Part shown: positions 1 to 5,833 of the stretch, piece by piece
Numbering within the stretch: the first letter of the stretch is position 1
Layout of the letters: each line of letters begins with the position of its first letter
NCBI GenBank assembly: GCA_013812005.1
Contig: JACCUE010000196.1
Span: 1-7,745 of the forward strand
Direction: 5' to 3'
Length of the DNA stretch: 7,745 nt
Origin: Thermoleophilaceae bacterium
GTDB lineage: Bacteria; Actinomycetota; Thermoleophilia; Solirubrobacterales; Thermoleophilaceae
Notes under the pieces: generated by a model
What the model was told of the DNA's origin: nothing
Seen by the model: only the letters and a program-made list of their open reading frames with translations
Databases searched by the model: none
Translations under genes and position numbers: made by a program

Positions 1-1415
1 ACGCGGACAAGCTTGTGGAGGAGGGCGCGATCTCCGCCGAGGGTGCCGGGAAGATGGCCGACGACGCCTACGGCGTGGTGGCCGCGGCCCACACCGAGCT
101 GAAGGAGTCGATGGCGGGCCCGCCCGAAACGGGTGCGCACGAGATCGACCGCACGATGAGCCGGGAGCCCAAGACCACGCTCCCCGAGGACCTGCTGCGC
201 TCTCTCAACGAGCAGCTCGTGAGGGTGCCGGGGGGCTTCCACGTGCACCGCAAGCTCAAGCCGTTCCTCGAGAAGCGCCGGGAGGCCCTGGACGGCGGGC
301 CGGTGGACTGGGCGCACGCCGAAGCCCTGGCCTTCGCCTCGCTGCTGGCTCTCGGCGTGCCCGTGCGCCTGACCGGTCAGGACACCGAGCGCGGCACCTT
401 CAGCCAGCGCCACCTCGTGATGCACGACGCCGTGGGGTCCGAGGGGGGCGCCGCCCCCCTCGACAGCCCCTCCCGGGCCTACTGCCCGCTACAGAACCTG
501 CACAGCGCCGTGTCGCCCTTCGAGCTGCACAACAGCCCGCTGTCGGAGCAGGCCTGCCTCGGGTTCGAGTACGGCTACAGCGTGCAGGACACCGACGCGC
601 TGGTTCTCTGGGAGGCCCAGTTCGGCGACTTCGTGAACTCCGCGCAGGTGATCATCGACCAGTTCCTCACCTCGGGCCTCGCCAAGTGGGGGCAGACCTC
701 GCGGCTCACCCTGCTCCTGCCCCACGGGTACGAGGGATCCGGTCCCGAGCACTCGAGCGGACGCCTCGAGCGCTTCCTGCAGGCCTGTGCCGAAGGCAAC
801 ATGCGCGTGGCCAATGTGACCACGCCGGCGCAGTACTTCCACCTGCTGCGCCGCCAGGCGCTGGTGTCCAAGCCGCGTCCGCTCGTGGTGATGACGCCCA
901 AGAGCCTTCTGCGCCTGCCCGCCGCCAGCTCCACTCTGGACGAGCTGTGGGGGGGAGCCTTCCAACGGGTGATCGATGACCCGTCGCTGCCCGGCCCGCG
1001 CGAGGAGGTGAAGAAGCTGGTGCTGTGCTCGGGCAAGGTCTTCTACGACATCGTGGCCCACGAGGAGCGCGAGCAGGCCCGCCACATCGCTGTCGCGCGG
1101 GTGGAGATGCTCTACCCCTTCCCGGAGGGCGAGCTGAAGGAGCTGCTCGCGAGCTATGAGAACCTCGAGCTGGTCGTATGGGTGCAGGAGGAGCCGCGCA
1201 ACATGGGCGCGCGCGCCTTCATGCGCAGGCGCATGGCGGCGATCCTGCCCGAGAGCCTGCACTACTTCTATGTGGGCCGCCAGCTGCGCGCGTCCCCGGG
1301 CGAGGGCTACGCCGCCGCGCACCGCAAGGAGCAGAGCCGCATCGTGCGAGTGGCGCTCGATCTCGAGGATGACCGGCTGGAGCCCGACCTGTCCTCCCAG
1401 CGACCGTTCCTGTAG
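1..1415 (+). CDS. sucA: 2-oxoglutarate dehydrogenase E1 / oxoglutarate decarboxylase, C-terminal part (5' end outside window)
   Basis: This is the C-terminal half of the thiamine-diphosphate-dependent E1 component that decarboxylates 2-oxoglutarate in the TCA cycle (SucA, or the actinobacterial Kgd form). The reading frame is open to the left edge (first whole codon at base 3), so the GTG at 15 is not the start; about 470 residues are present. Counting from base 15, the transketolase pyrimidine-binding domain begins near residue 98 (VDWAHAEALAF), followed by GQDTERGTFSQRH (121-133), HNSPLSEQA (172-180, with the LSE glutamate expected to activate the cofactor), WEAQFGDF (199-206) and LLPHGYEGSGPEHSS (234-248). 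The C-terminal E1 domain follows (PLVVMTPKSLLR, then LVLCSGKVFYD) and ends in RPFL. I see no defect. Whether an N-terminal acyltransferase-like domain is fused, as in Kgd, lies outside the window. It converges on the dehydrogenase gene at 1479. Confidence 0.96.
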   Translation, partial: ADKLVEEGAISAEGAGKMADDAYGVVAAAHTELKESMAGPPETGAHEIDRTMSREPKTTLPEDLLRSLNEQLVRVPGGFHVHRKLKPFLEKRREALDGGPVDWAHAEALAFASLLALGVPVRLTGQDTERGTFSQRHLVMHDAVGSEGGAAPLDSPSRAYCPLQNLHSAVSPFELHNSPLSEQACLGFEYGYSVQDTDALVLWEAQFGDFVNSAQVIIDQFLTSGLAKWGQTSRLTLLLPHGYEGSGPEHSSGRLERFLQACAEGNMRVANVTTPAQYFHLLRRQALVSKPRPLVVMTPKSLLRLPAASSTLDELWGGAFQRVIDDPSLPGPREEVKKLVLCSGKVFYDIVAHEEREQARHIAVARVEMLYPFPEGELKELLASYENLELVVWVQEEPRNMGARAFMRRRMAAILPESLHYFYVGRQLRASPGEGYAAAHRKEQSRIVRVALDLEDDRLEPDLSSQRPFL

Positions 1416-1424
1416 ATAAGTCGA

Positions 1425-1469
1425 GCTGTCCTGCCCGGTGGTCGCATAGCGACACCAATCCAGGACAGC
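1425..1469. terminator. Nested hairpin between convergent genes, probable bidirectional terminator
   Basis: The outer arms GCTGTCCTG (1425-1433) and CAGGACAGC (1461-1469) are perfect 9-bp complements. Inside, GTCGC (1441-1445) pairs with GCGAC (1449-1453) around an ATA loop, and GGT/ACC extends the inner stem past one bulged G. The element fills most of the 63-base gap between two convergent stop codons, the usual place for a shared terminator. There is no U-tract on either strand, so classical intrinsic termination is uncertain. Confidence 0.6.
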
Positions 1470-1478
1470 ATCCCGCCG

Positions 1479-2282
1479 CTACCGCTTGTCGACCTGCCCG
1501 CGGGCCATCTGGTCGGCAACCTCGGCTCCGCCGAGGCGGCGCTGCACCGCGCTCGACACCGCCGGGGCCAGCCCGCCGAGCGCCGCCCCGAGCCGCAGGG
1601 GCAGCGGGGCCACATCGACCTCGAGCCGCCCGCGCTCGATGCCCAGCGCCAGCGCCTCCGCCACCTGCTCCGGTGTGCGGGTGCCCACGAACGACGGCAG
1701 CTTCGTCGCGCTGTCGTGGAACATCCCGGCATCGCGGATGAAGCCGGGGAACACGGTGGTCACCCCCACGCCCGTGCCCGCGAGGTCCTCGCGCAGACCG
1801 ATCGCGAACCCGCGCATGCCGAACTTGGTGGCCGAATAGAGCGAGCTGCCGCGGCTGGCGGTCTTGCCCGACAGCGAGGAGACGAACACGAGGTGCCCCG
1901 AGCCGCGCTCGACCATCGCCGGCGCGAGAGCCCTGGCCAGGTGCAGCGGAGCGCGCAGGTTCACGTCGAGCGCGCGGTCGATCTGCTCGTGCTCGAAGCT
2001 CAGCAGCGGCCCGCTGGCCGGCAGGCCTGCGTTGGCCACGAGCACGTCGACCGCCCCCGCCCGCCCGACCAGAGCCGCCACGTCAGCCCCGTCGCTGAGG
2101 TCCGCCGGCAATGCCTCCGCGCGGTCACCCAGCTCGGCGCACAGGCGGTCGAGCAGATCATGCCGGCGAGCGGTGACCACGAGGGTGGCTCCACGGCGGT
2201 GAAGCGTCCGAGCGATCGCCATCCCGATACCGCCCGAAGCACCCGTGACGAGAACCCTCCGACCCTGCAGATCAAGCCCCAT
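1479..2282 (-). CDS. Short-chain dehydrogenase/reductase (classical SDR), substrate unknown
   Basis: A 267-residue classical SDR, the usual length for the family. The Rossmann dinucleotide motif TGASGGIG is at residues 13-20, the NAG motif at 84-86 and the structural Asn at N108. The catalytic residues are S136, Y149 and K153 (YSATK), so the enzyme looks intact. Arginines right after the second strand (VTARR, 36-40) favour NADP(H) over NAD(H); that is inference from the family. FPGFI, in the substrate-loop region, matches the PG motif. The ATG at 2280-2282 is chosen because translation from it gives a normal N terminus and a -10-like GATACT sits six bases upstream with no Shine-Dalgarno sequence, suggesting a leaderless message. 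It diverges from tRNA-Asp and converges on the sucA gene, so it is probably monocistronic. The substrate cannot be told from sequence. Confidence 0.93.
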   Translation of the reverse strand: MGLDLQGRRVLVTGASGGIGMAIARTLHRRGATLVVTARRHDLLDRLCAELGDRAEALPADLSDGADVAALVGRAGAVDVLVANAGLPASGPLLSFEHEQIDRALDVNLRAPLHLARALAPAMVERGSGHLVFVSSLSGKTASRGSSLYSATKFGMRGFAIGLREDLAGTGVGVTTVFPGFIRDAGMFHDSATKLPSFVGTRTPEQVAEALALGIERGRLEVDVAPLPLRLGAALGGLAPAVSSAVQRRLGGAEVADQMARGQVDKR

Positions 2283-2288
2283 GGCGGC

Positions 2289-2294
2289 AGTATC
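2289..2294 (-). promoter_or_regulatory. -10 element of the SDR gene, leaderless configuration
   Basis: Read on the - strand the hexamer is GATACT, followed by six bases and then the ATG. That places the transcription start at or next to the A of the start codon. No purine-rich ribosome binding site is visible, which fits a leaderless mRNA. No convincing -35 is seen. The same GATACT preceded by CGC occurs upstream of the gene starting at 5701. Confidence 0.45.
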
Positions 2295-2322
2295 GCGTTC
2301 CGGGGCAGGGCTCGCGCTCCGC

Positions 2323-2328
2323 TATGCT
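2323..2328 (+). promoter_or_regulatory. -10 element of the tRNA-Asp gene
   Basis: TATGCT keeps the key T1, A2 and T6 of the -10 consensus and ends ten bases before the mature tRNA 5' end at 2339, implying a very short 5' leader. It sits in the 56-base spacer shared with the divergent SDR gene. No good -35 is seen at 16-18 bp spacing. Confidence 0.4.
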
Positions 2329-2338
2329 CGACGGCCCC

Positions 2339-2412
<74 letters not shown>

Positions 2413-2416
2413 CTAG

Positions 2417-2439
2417 AGAAGCCCTGCTCCCGGGCTTCT
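2417..2439 (+). terminator. Terminator hairpin after tRNA-Asp
   Basis: AGAAGCCC (2417-2424) and GGGCTTCT (2432-2439) form a perfect 8-bp stem with a 7-base loop, starting five bases past the tRNA 3' end. TCGCGTCT follows, so the U-tract is poor. Position and stem strength make it the likely end of the tRNA transcript. Confidence 0.7.
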
Positions 2440-2492
2440 TCGCGTCTAGGGCCGGAGCGCGCCTGACTCACGGGGTGGATGTGCCCATCGGT

Positions 2493-2498
2493 TAGGGT
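2493..2498 (+). promoter_or_regulatory. Possible -10 element for the small gene at 2568
   Basis: TAGGGT is a TANNNT-type -10 element. Seven bases separate it from an ATG at 2506, so a transcript starting there would either be leaderless for an 18-codon mini-ORF (2506-2559) or carry a 62-base leader for the 41-residue ORF at 2568. No -35 is evident at standard spacing. Confidence 0.3.
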
Positions 2499-2567
2499 CG
2501 GCGCAATGACCACGACTGGGACCGGACCGCGCGCTAGAGCGACGAAGCGGCCGGTTTGAGGAGAGCG

Positions 2568-2693
2568 GTGCGTAGACGGCGTCGACGTAGCAATGTCCAG
2601 GTGCGCGGGTGCGGGTGCTGCCTGCCCCTCGCGCTTGGGCTCATCAGTGCGCCCGTGGCTACGCTCGGCCTCCTGGTCCGAGCGTTGCGCTAG
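2568..2693 (+). CDS. Small Cys-rich hydrophobic protein, 41 residues (unknown function)
   Basis: A GTG at 2568 is preceded by a strong purine box GAGGAG (2558-2563) and opens a 41-residue frame ending at TAG 2691-2693. The product has seven residues MRRRRRR at the N terminus, then VQV, a GCGCC cluster (Cys 15, 17 and 18) and a hydrophobic stretch from about residue 19 to 37 (LPLALGLIS and GLLV) ending in RALR. This looks like a tiny membrane-associated protein with a cytoplasmic basic end and a possible metal- or disulfide-forming Cys cluster. It overlaps the last 35 bases of the convergent cupredoxin gene (ends at 2659). A preceding 18-codon ORF (2506-2559) has its TGA inside the ribosome binding region, which could couple translation. 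I do not recognise the family with certainty; the alternative is a chance ORF in GC-rich DNA. Confidence 0.45.
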   Translation: MRRRRRRSNVQVRGCGCCLPLALGLISAPVATLGLLVRALR

Positions 2694-3537
2694 ACCCCTC
2701 CTGGTTCCTCGCCTGAACGTGGCGCAGGGCGATGCCCAACGCCAGCAGAACGCCACCGAGCACTCCAAGCAGTCCGGCCTCCAAACCGGTCGACGGGAGC
2801 GTCGGCTCGCGCGATCCGGCGCCGGAGGCAGAGTCCCGGCCCGATGCGTCAGCCGGCCCCGGCGACGAGCCCGGCTTGTCATCGGACTCAATGCCCGCCG
2901 GCGAGCGGTCTGCTCCGTCCCCGCCGCTGGAGGCGTCCGCGACACGCACCGTCCCCCGCATCTCGGGGTGGATCGAGCACAGGTACGAGAAGTTGCCCGC
3001 GCTCGCAAACCTGACCGAAGTACTCTTCCCGGACGCGACCTCCCCGGTATCGAAGCCGTCGCCGGTGGCAGTATGGGTCGCCTTGCCCCTATTGGTCCAC
3101 GTAACCGAGTCGCCCTCGGCGACCGTCACGGTTGCGGGTGAGAACCTGAAGTCTTCCATTGCCACCGAGCCCGACGCGGCGGCCCGTGCCTCGACTCCGT
3201 CTCGAGCGGAGGCGGAGGTGGAGACGGGCGGCGTCGTCTCGCGCGGCGCGGTCTGTGGATCGCCTCCGGGTACGTCAGGCGTGCCGGTCGCGGCGGGAGC
3301 GGGCGGCGGGGGCGGGGCGGCTGTCGCGCCTCGAGGCGACGCAAGCTGATCGGCCGAGGGCGGCTCGGGAGCAGGCGCAGCTTCCGCGATGGGGTCTCGG
3401 GACTGAGCATCCGCCGGCGTCGGATCCCCCTCAGCGGCGCTCAGCACCGCGGGGCAGGCCATCGCCACCGCCAGCGCGTAGAGAACTGCCAGTCGCTGCA
3501 GCGAGCCGCGGGCAATCAGGCAACGGACGGCAAGCAC
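2659..3537 (-). CDS. Secreted type-1 copper cupredoxin with LPSTG cell-wall/membrane anchor signal
   Basis: A 292-residue envelope protein. Residues 1-34 form a signal peptide with cleavage likely after VLSA. Residues 37-120 are a low-complexity Pro/Ala/Ser/Thr-rich linker. A plastocyanin-like domain spans about 123-199 (SVAMEDFRFSPATVTVAEGD, then VTWTNRG), with type-1 copper ligands H155, C187, H190 and M193 (the C-SI-H-PE-M pattern). A second Ser/Gly/Asp-rich linker (201-245) leads to LPSTG at 247-251, a hydrophobic segment (252-271) and a basic RHVQAR tail, the layout of a sortase signal or a C-terminal membrane anchor. The tail after the hydrophobic segment is longer (21 residues) than in typical sortase substrates. 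The expected role is electron transfer or copper handling outside the membrane. The start is GTG at 3535-3537: an in-frame TGA lies upstream and the signal peptide begins right after it, though no strong ribosome site is seen. It is the last gene of the - strand block. Confidence 0.88.
   Translation of the reverse strand: MLAVRCLIARGSLQRLAVLYALAVAMACPAVLSAAEGDPTPADAQSRDPIAEAAPAPEPPSADQLASPRGATAAPPPPPAPAATGTPDVPGGDPQTAPRETTPPVSTSASARDGVEARAAASGSVAMEDFRFSPATVTVAEGDSVTWTNRGKATHTATGDGFDTGEVASGKSTSVRFASAGNFSYLCSIHPEMRGTVRVADASSGGDGADRSPAGIESDDKPGSSPGPADASGRDSASGAGSREPTLPSTGLEAGLLGVLGGVLLALGIALRHVQARNQEGSSATLGPGGRA
2661..2685. terminator. Hairpin at the convergent ends of the cupredoxin and 41-residue ORFs
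   Basis: ACGCTCGG (2661-2668) and CCGAGCGT (2678-2685) are perfect 8-bp complements around a 9-base loop. The element lies inside the final codons of both convergent reading frames, not beyond them, and has no U-tract, so it could be a shared terminator or only a constraint of GC-rich coding sequence. Confidence 0.3.
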
Positions 3538-3588
3538 GATGGACGTACCTACGCAAGGCAGTCCGTCTCAGTTCATCCTTGACCCTCC

Positions 3589-3601
3589 AACAGTCGCTGT
3601 T
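3589..3601. repeat. Short inverted repeat in the 87-base spacer upstream of the cupredoxin gene
   Basis: AACAG (3589-3593) and CTGTT (3597-3601) flank TCG, giving a 13-base near-palindrome about 52-64 bases upstream of the cupredoxin start codon. It could be a small operator or nothing. The rest of the 3538-3624 spacer shows no clear feature. Confidence 0.25.
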
Positions 3602-3624
3602 TCGCGGCGCCTTGCTGCCTCCCC

Positions 3625-3762
3625 TCAGCGTGTCCCGTCCCCCTTTCCCGCGCGCCTCTCTTTCAACGTCGTCCATCCCAGCCAGACCAGGAACGTCGCG
3701 ACCGGCAGGAGGTAGGCCACCTGGAGCAGCCAGTGGCTGGCGTGGGCGAGCTGGAGGGTCAT
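3625..3762 (-). CDS. Small single-pass membrane protein, 45 residues, coupled to the upstream membrane protein
   Basis: The ATG at 3760-3762 overlaps the TGA of the large membrane-protein gene (3759-3761) in an ATGA arrangement typical of translational coupling. The 45-residue product begins MTLQLAHASHWLLQV, has one hydrophobic helix at about residues 11-30 (WLLQVAYLLPVATFLVWLGW) and a basic, hydrophilic tail (KERRAGKGDGTR) expected in the cytoplasm. Two histidines (H7, H10) and several tryptophans lie at the outer end of the helix. The 4-base overlap, the TM segment and the positive-inside tail together make a chance ORF unlikely. It is probably a small accessory subunit of its neighbour, in the manner of small subunits of respiratory or transport complexes; that role is inference. 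I do not recognise a named family. Confidence 0.75.
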   Translation of the reverse strand: MTLQLAHASHWLLQVAYLLPVATFLVWLGWTTLKERRAGKGDGTR

Positions 3763-5231
3763 CCGTTGGATTGCAGCAGAAGGACGAGGGCGAAGGTCGT
3801 GAAGCCCACCATCACGACCAGCATCCAGTACTGGGACAGCACCGCCTGCTTCGGGCGCTCGTAGAGCTCGAGCGCGCGGTCGTGGGCCAGCGCGAGGGCG
3901 GCCACGTGGCCCACCAGCACGAAGAACACTTGCGCGTACTGGGTGAAGGACGCGCCGATCACGCTGTAGTCGATCGGGCGATCCGCGGTGCCGAAGATGT
4001 CGACCCCCTGCTCACCCAGGGGATTGGAGGCGAGAAACCACATCGCCTGTCCCTGGAACACGAGGAATGAGAGGTAGTGCGCGGCCACGTAGGCGAACGC
4101 GATCGGCACCAGCGAGTGCGCGAACGCGCCCTTGAGCCGCTCGGCCGTCAGGTCGTTGCCGACCTGCGCCGCCCCGGCGATGCCCAGCCTGTAGAACCCG
4201 AACACGAGCGCCACCGTGGCGGCCAGGCCGATCAGGAATGCTGTCTCGAGAGCCTTCTCGGGAGAGAAGCCGATCGACTCGAACGCGTCGGCGATCTGCG
4301 GCGCGAGTCCGGTCCACAGGGAGGACTCGGCGCCTCCGTCGAAGCTCGTCGAGCCGATCAGCACCGCGATCAGCGCCACCGTGCCGGGCAGGGGCTCGAG
4401 CTTCGCCAGCCCGGCGAGGGGAGGCCGCAGACCAAGGCGACCGTCTCGGCGCTCGACGGGAGAGATCTTCGAGAGGAGGTTGAACACGACGCCGAACGCC
4501 TCCCCGCGGTCACACCAGGCCTCAACCCCGTACAGCACCATGCCCACGAAGGTGGTCGCCGAGTAGACGAGCGCGGCGATGGCCACGGTATCCGGGGCGT
4601 CGCCCCCAGAGCGCACGAGCTCGAGGACCGCGAAGGCGAAGACGCCCGCGGCGGCGGGCCAGCGGCCCAGGCGCTCGGGGTAGGCGAGCGGCGCAGGAAT
4701 CGGGCCCCGGGCGGCGGTCTGCGCGACCCAGGCCACCGCCTTGCCAATGGCCCGCCACGGGTTGAACGCCCGGAACACGTCGCCGAAGAGCACGCTCACC
4801 GGGACCAGCCCGAGCCAGAAGATCACGTAGACGAAGGTGGGCGCGAAGTTGGCCGACGAGGTCTGTACGCCGGTCAGACCGGCGTACATCGTGAGCGCGA
4901 GCAGAAAGACGCCGATCGCGCCGCAGAGCACTGCGATCGGCCGGCTCAGCAGCACCCGCGAAACCAACACGGGAAGCGCGATGAAGCGGTATCGAGCGAG
5001 CTTGGGCCGTGGCCACAGCACCGCGAGAGCCACGAACGACAGGATCAGCACCAGCGCCGCGGCGTATATGAACAGCGTCTTGGAAATCGGCAGATCCGTC
5101 CTCCCCCCGCCAAATCCGTGGGCCAGGGCGAGAGAAGGAGTGGTCAGCGCAGTCCCGAGGCCCACCGCGGCAGCGACGGCCAGCGCCCGCCGCCGCCGAC
5201 GGGGCGCGTCACGCGAAGGGGCCGGCTTCAC
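3759..5231 (-). CDS. Polytopic membrane protein, family often labelled 'fenitrothion hydrolase' (function unknown)
   Basis: A 490-residue protein with an Arg-rich N terminus (R11-R15) and a signal peptide ending ALA at 35-37, so predicted cleavage would leave H38 (HGFGGG) as the mature N terminus. About ten hydrophobic segments follow, near residues 53-73, 97-117, 129-150, 190-205, 217-237, 283-298, 330-350, 370-397, 430-448 and 466-487. Conserved-looking polar features in the later membrane part are AHSLVP, VAAHYLSFLVFQG and LVGHVAALALAHDRAL, which place several histidines in or beside helices. From memory, actinobacterial relatives are often annotated as fenitrothion hydrolase after a Burkholderia membrane protein; I would not trust that as the physiological function. 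The start GTG (5229-5231) overlaps the preceding gene's TGA as GTGA, and its own stop overlaps the next ATG, so it is the middle gene of a coupled trio. A metal-related or electron-transfer membrane role is plausible from the cupredoxin neighbours. Confidence 0.85.
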   Translation of the reverse strand: MKPAPSRDAPRRRRRALAVAAAVGLGTALTTPSLALAHGFGGGRTDLPISKTLFIYAAALVLILSFVALAVLWPRPKLARYRFIALPVLVSRVLLSRPIAVLCGAIGVFLLALTMYAGLTGVQTSSANFAPTFVYVIFWLGLVPVSVLFGDVFRAFNPWRAIGKAVAWVAQTAARGPIPAPLAYPERLGRWPAAAGVFAFAVLELVRSGGDAPDTVAIAALVYSATTFVGMVLYGVEAWCDRGEAFGVVFNLLSKISPVERRDGRLGLRPPLAGLAKLEPLPGTVALIAVLIGSTSFDGGAESSLWTGLAPQIADAFESIGFSPEKALETAFLIGLAATVALVFGFYRLGIAGAAQVGNDLTAERLKGAFAHSLVPIAFAYVAAHYLSFLVFQGQAMWFLASNPLGEQGVDIFGTADRPIDYSVIGASFTQYAQVFFVLVGHVAALALAHDRALELYERPKQAVLSQYWMLVVMVGFTTFALVLLLQSNG

Positions 5232-5701
5232 GAAGGCTCGACCACGAGCCTCGCGATGAGCGGCTCACGCCCCGCGTCCTCGGCAACGTGGCTCTCGATC
5301 TCGAACACGCCCTCGAGCTCCGTCTCGATCTCAAACCGGGCAGGCTTGCCCGGCGCGACCTCCTTCACGGTGTCGTAGCCGTGCAGGTGGATGTCGTCCG
5401 CGGTGTCGGAGATCACTACGAAGCGCGCGGTGTCACCGGCCTTGGCTTCGATCCGCTGCACTGCACCCTGGACCTCGCCCGCCTCCAGCCGGATCTCGGT
5501 CGGCGGTGGAGGGGGTGCCGACTCGGCCGTGGCCGTGGGCCCGTCGTCGTTGTCGTTGCCCTCGGAGGGCGTGGTCTGCGCCGAGCTCGTACTTGGATCG
5601 TCAGCCTTGTCGCTGCCCTCCTCGGGCCGGGCCAGCACGAAGGCCATGACCGCTGTCACCGCAGCCAGGGCCAAGAGCCCGATACGTCCGTTCCTGCTCA
5701 T
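5228..5701 (-). CDS. Membrane-tethered cupredoxin-like protein lacking the usual type-1 copper ligands
   Basis: A 157-residue protein: an uncleaved-type N-terminal helix (residues 7-24, GLLALAAVTAVMAFVLA), an acidic Ser/Thr/Pro linker (25-67), and a C-terminal beta-sandwich (68-157) resembling the EfeO-type cupredoxin-like domain. Visible signatures are EAKAGDTARFVVISD, HLHGYD (residues 105-110), VAPGKPARFEIE and the closing LIARLVVEP. There is no cysteine anywhere, so the Cys-His-Met copper site is absent; H105, H107 and H138 remain as possible metal ligands. The ATG at 5699-5701 is chosen because GGAGG (5711-5715 on the complement) sits nine bases upstream and the membrane helix follows at once. 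The frame stays open further upstream, to 6262, but that extension is antisense to the phosphatase gene and is not credible. It is the first gene of the - strand block and overlaps the next gene by four bases. Confidence 0.85.
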   Translation of the reverse strand: MSRNGRIGLLALAAVTAVMAFVLARPEEGSDKADDPSTSSAQTTPSEGNDNDDGPTATAESAPPPPPTEIRLEAGEVQGAVQRIEAKAGDTARFVVISDTADDIHLHGYDTVKEVAPGKPARFEIETELEGVFEIESHVAEDAGREPLIARLVVEPS

Positions 5702-5710
5702 CGAATGCAG

Positions 5711-5738
5711 CCTCCAATCGCGGTGGGGGCGGAGTATC
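5711..5738 (-). promoter_or_regulatory. Promoter and ribosome binding site of the four-gene membrane/cupredoxin block
   Basis: On the - strand GATACT (5733-5738) is a -10-like hexamer, followed about 17 bases later by the strong Shine-Dalgarno GGAGG (5711-5715), nine bases from the ATG at 5701. The -10 matches that of the SDR gene, including the preceding CGC. A -35 is not clear. This divergent 132-base spacer (5702-5833) is shared with the phosphatase gene on the other strand. Confidence 0.5.
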
Positions 5739-5833
5739 GCGATGCCTCTATCGCCGCAGTTCACATCAACACCACATGCAAGTAACGGAAGGGTGACGAA
5801 AAGCCCTGCTCGCGGCACGAATGTGAGACCACG

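Noticed and set aside
489..1322. 277-residue - strand ORF antisense to the oxoglutarate dehydrogenase gene
   Set aside because: It is a shadow frame of a strongly conserved enzyme and has no recognisable fold.
3159..4070. 303-residue + strand ORF
   Set aside because: It is low-complexity Arg/Pro/Ala, crosses several real - strand genes, and has no motif or credible start signal.
4077..5378. 433-residue + strand ORF opposite the 10-TM gene
   Set aside because: It is Arg/Glu/His-rich without domain features and is the shadow of a GC-rich membrane-protein gene on the other strand.
5801..5815. 15-base near-repeat (14 of 15 matches) of the tRNA terminator arm at 2419-2433
   Set aside because: At this length and GC content several such matches are expected by chance in 7.7 kb; the second copy forms no hairpin.
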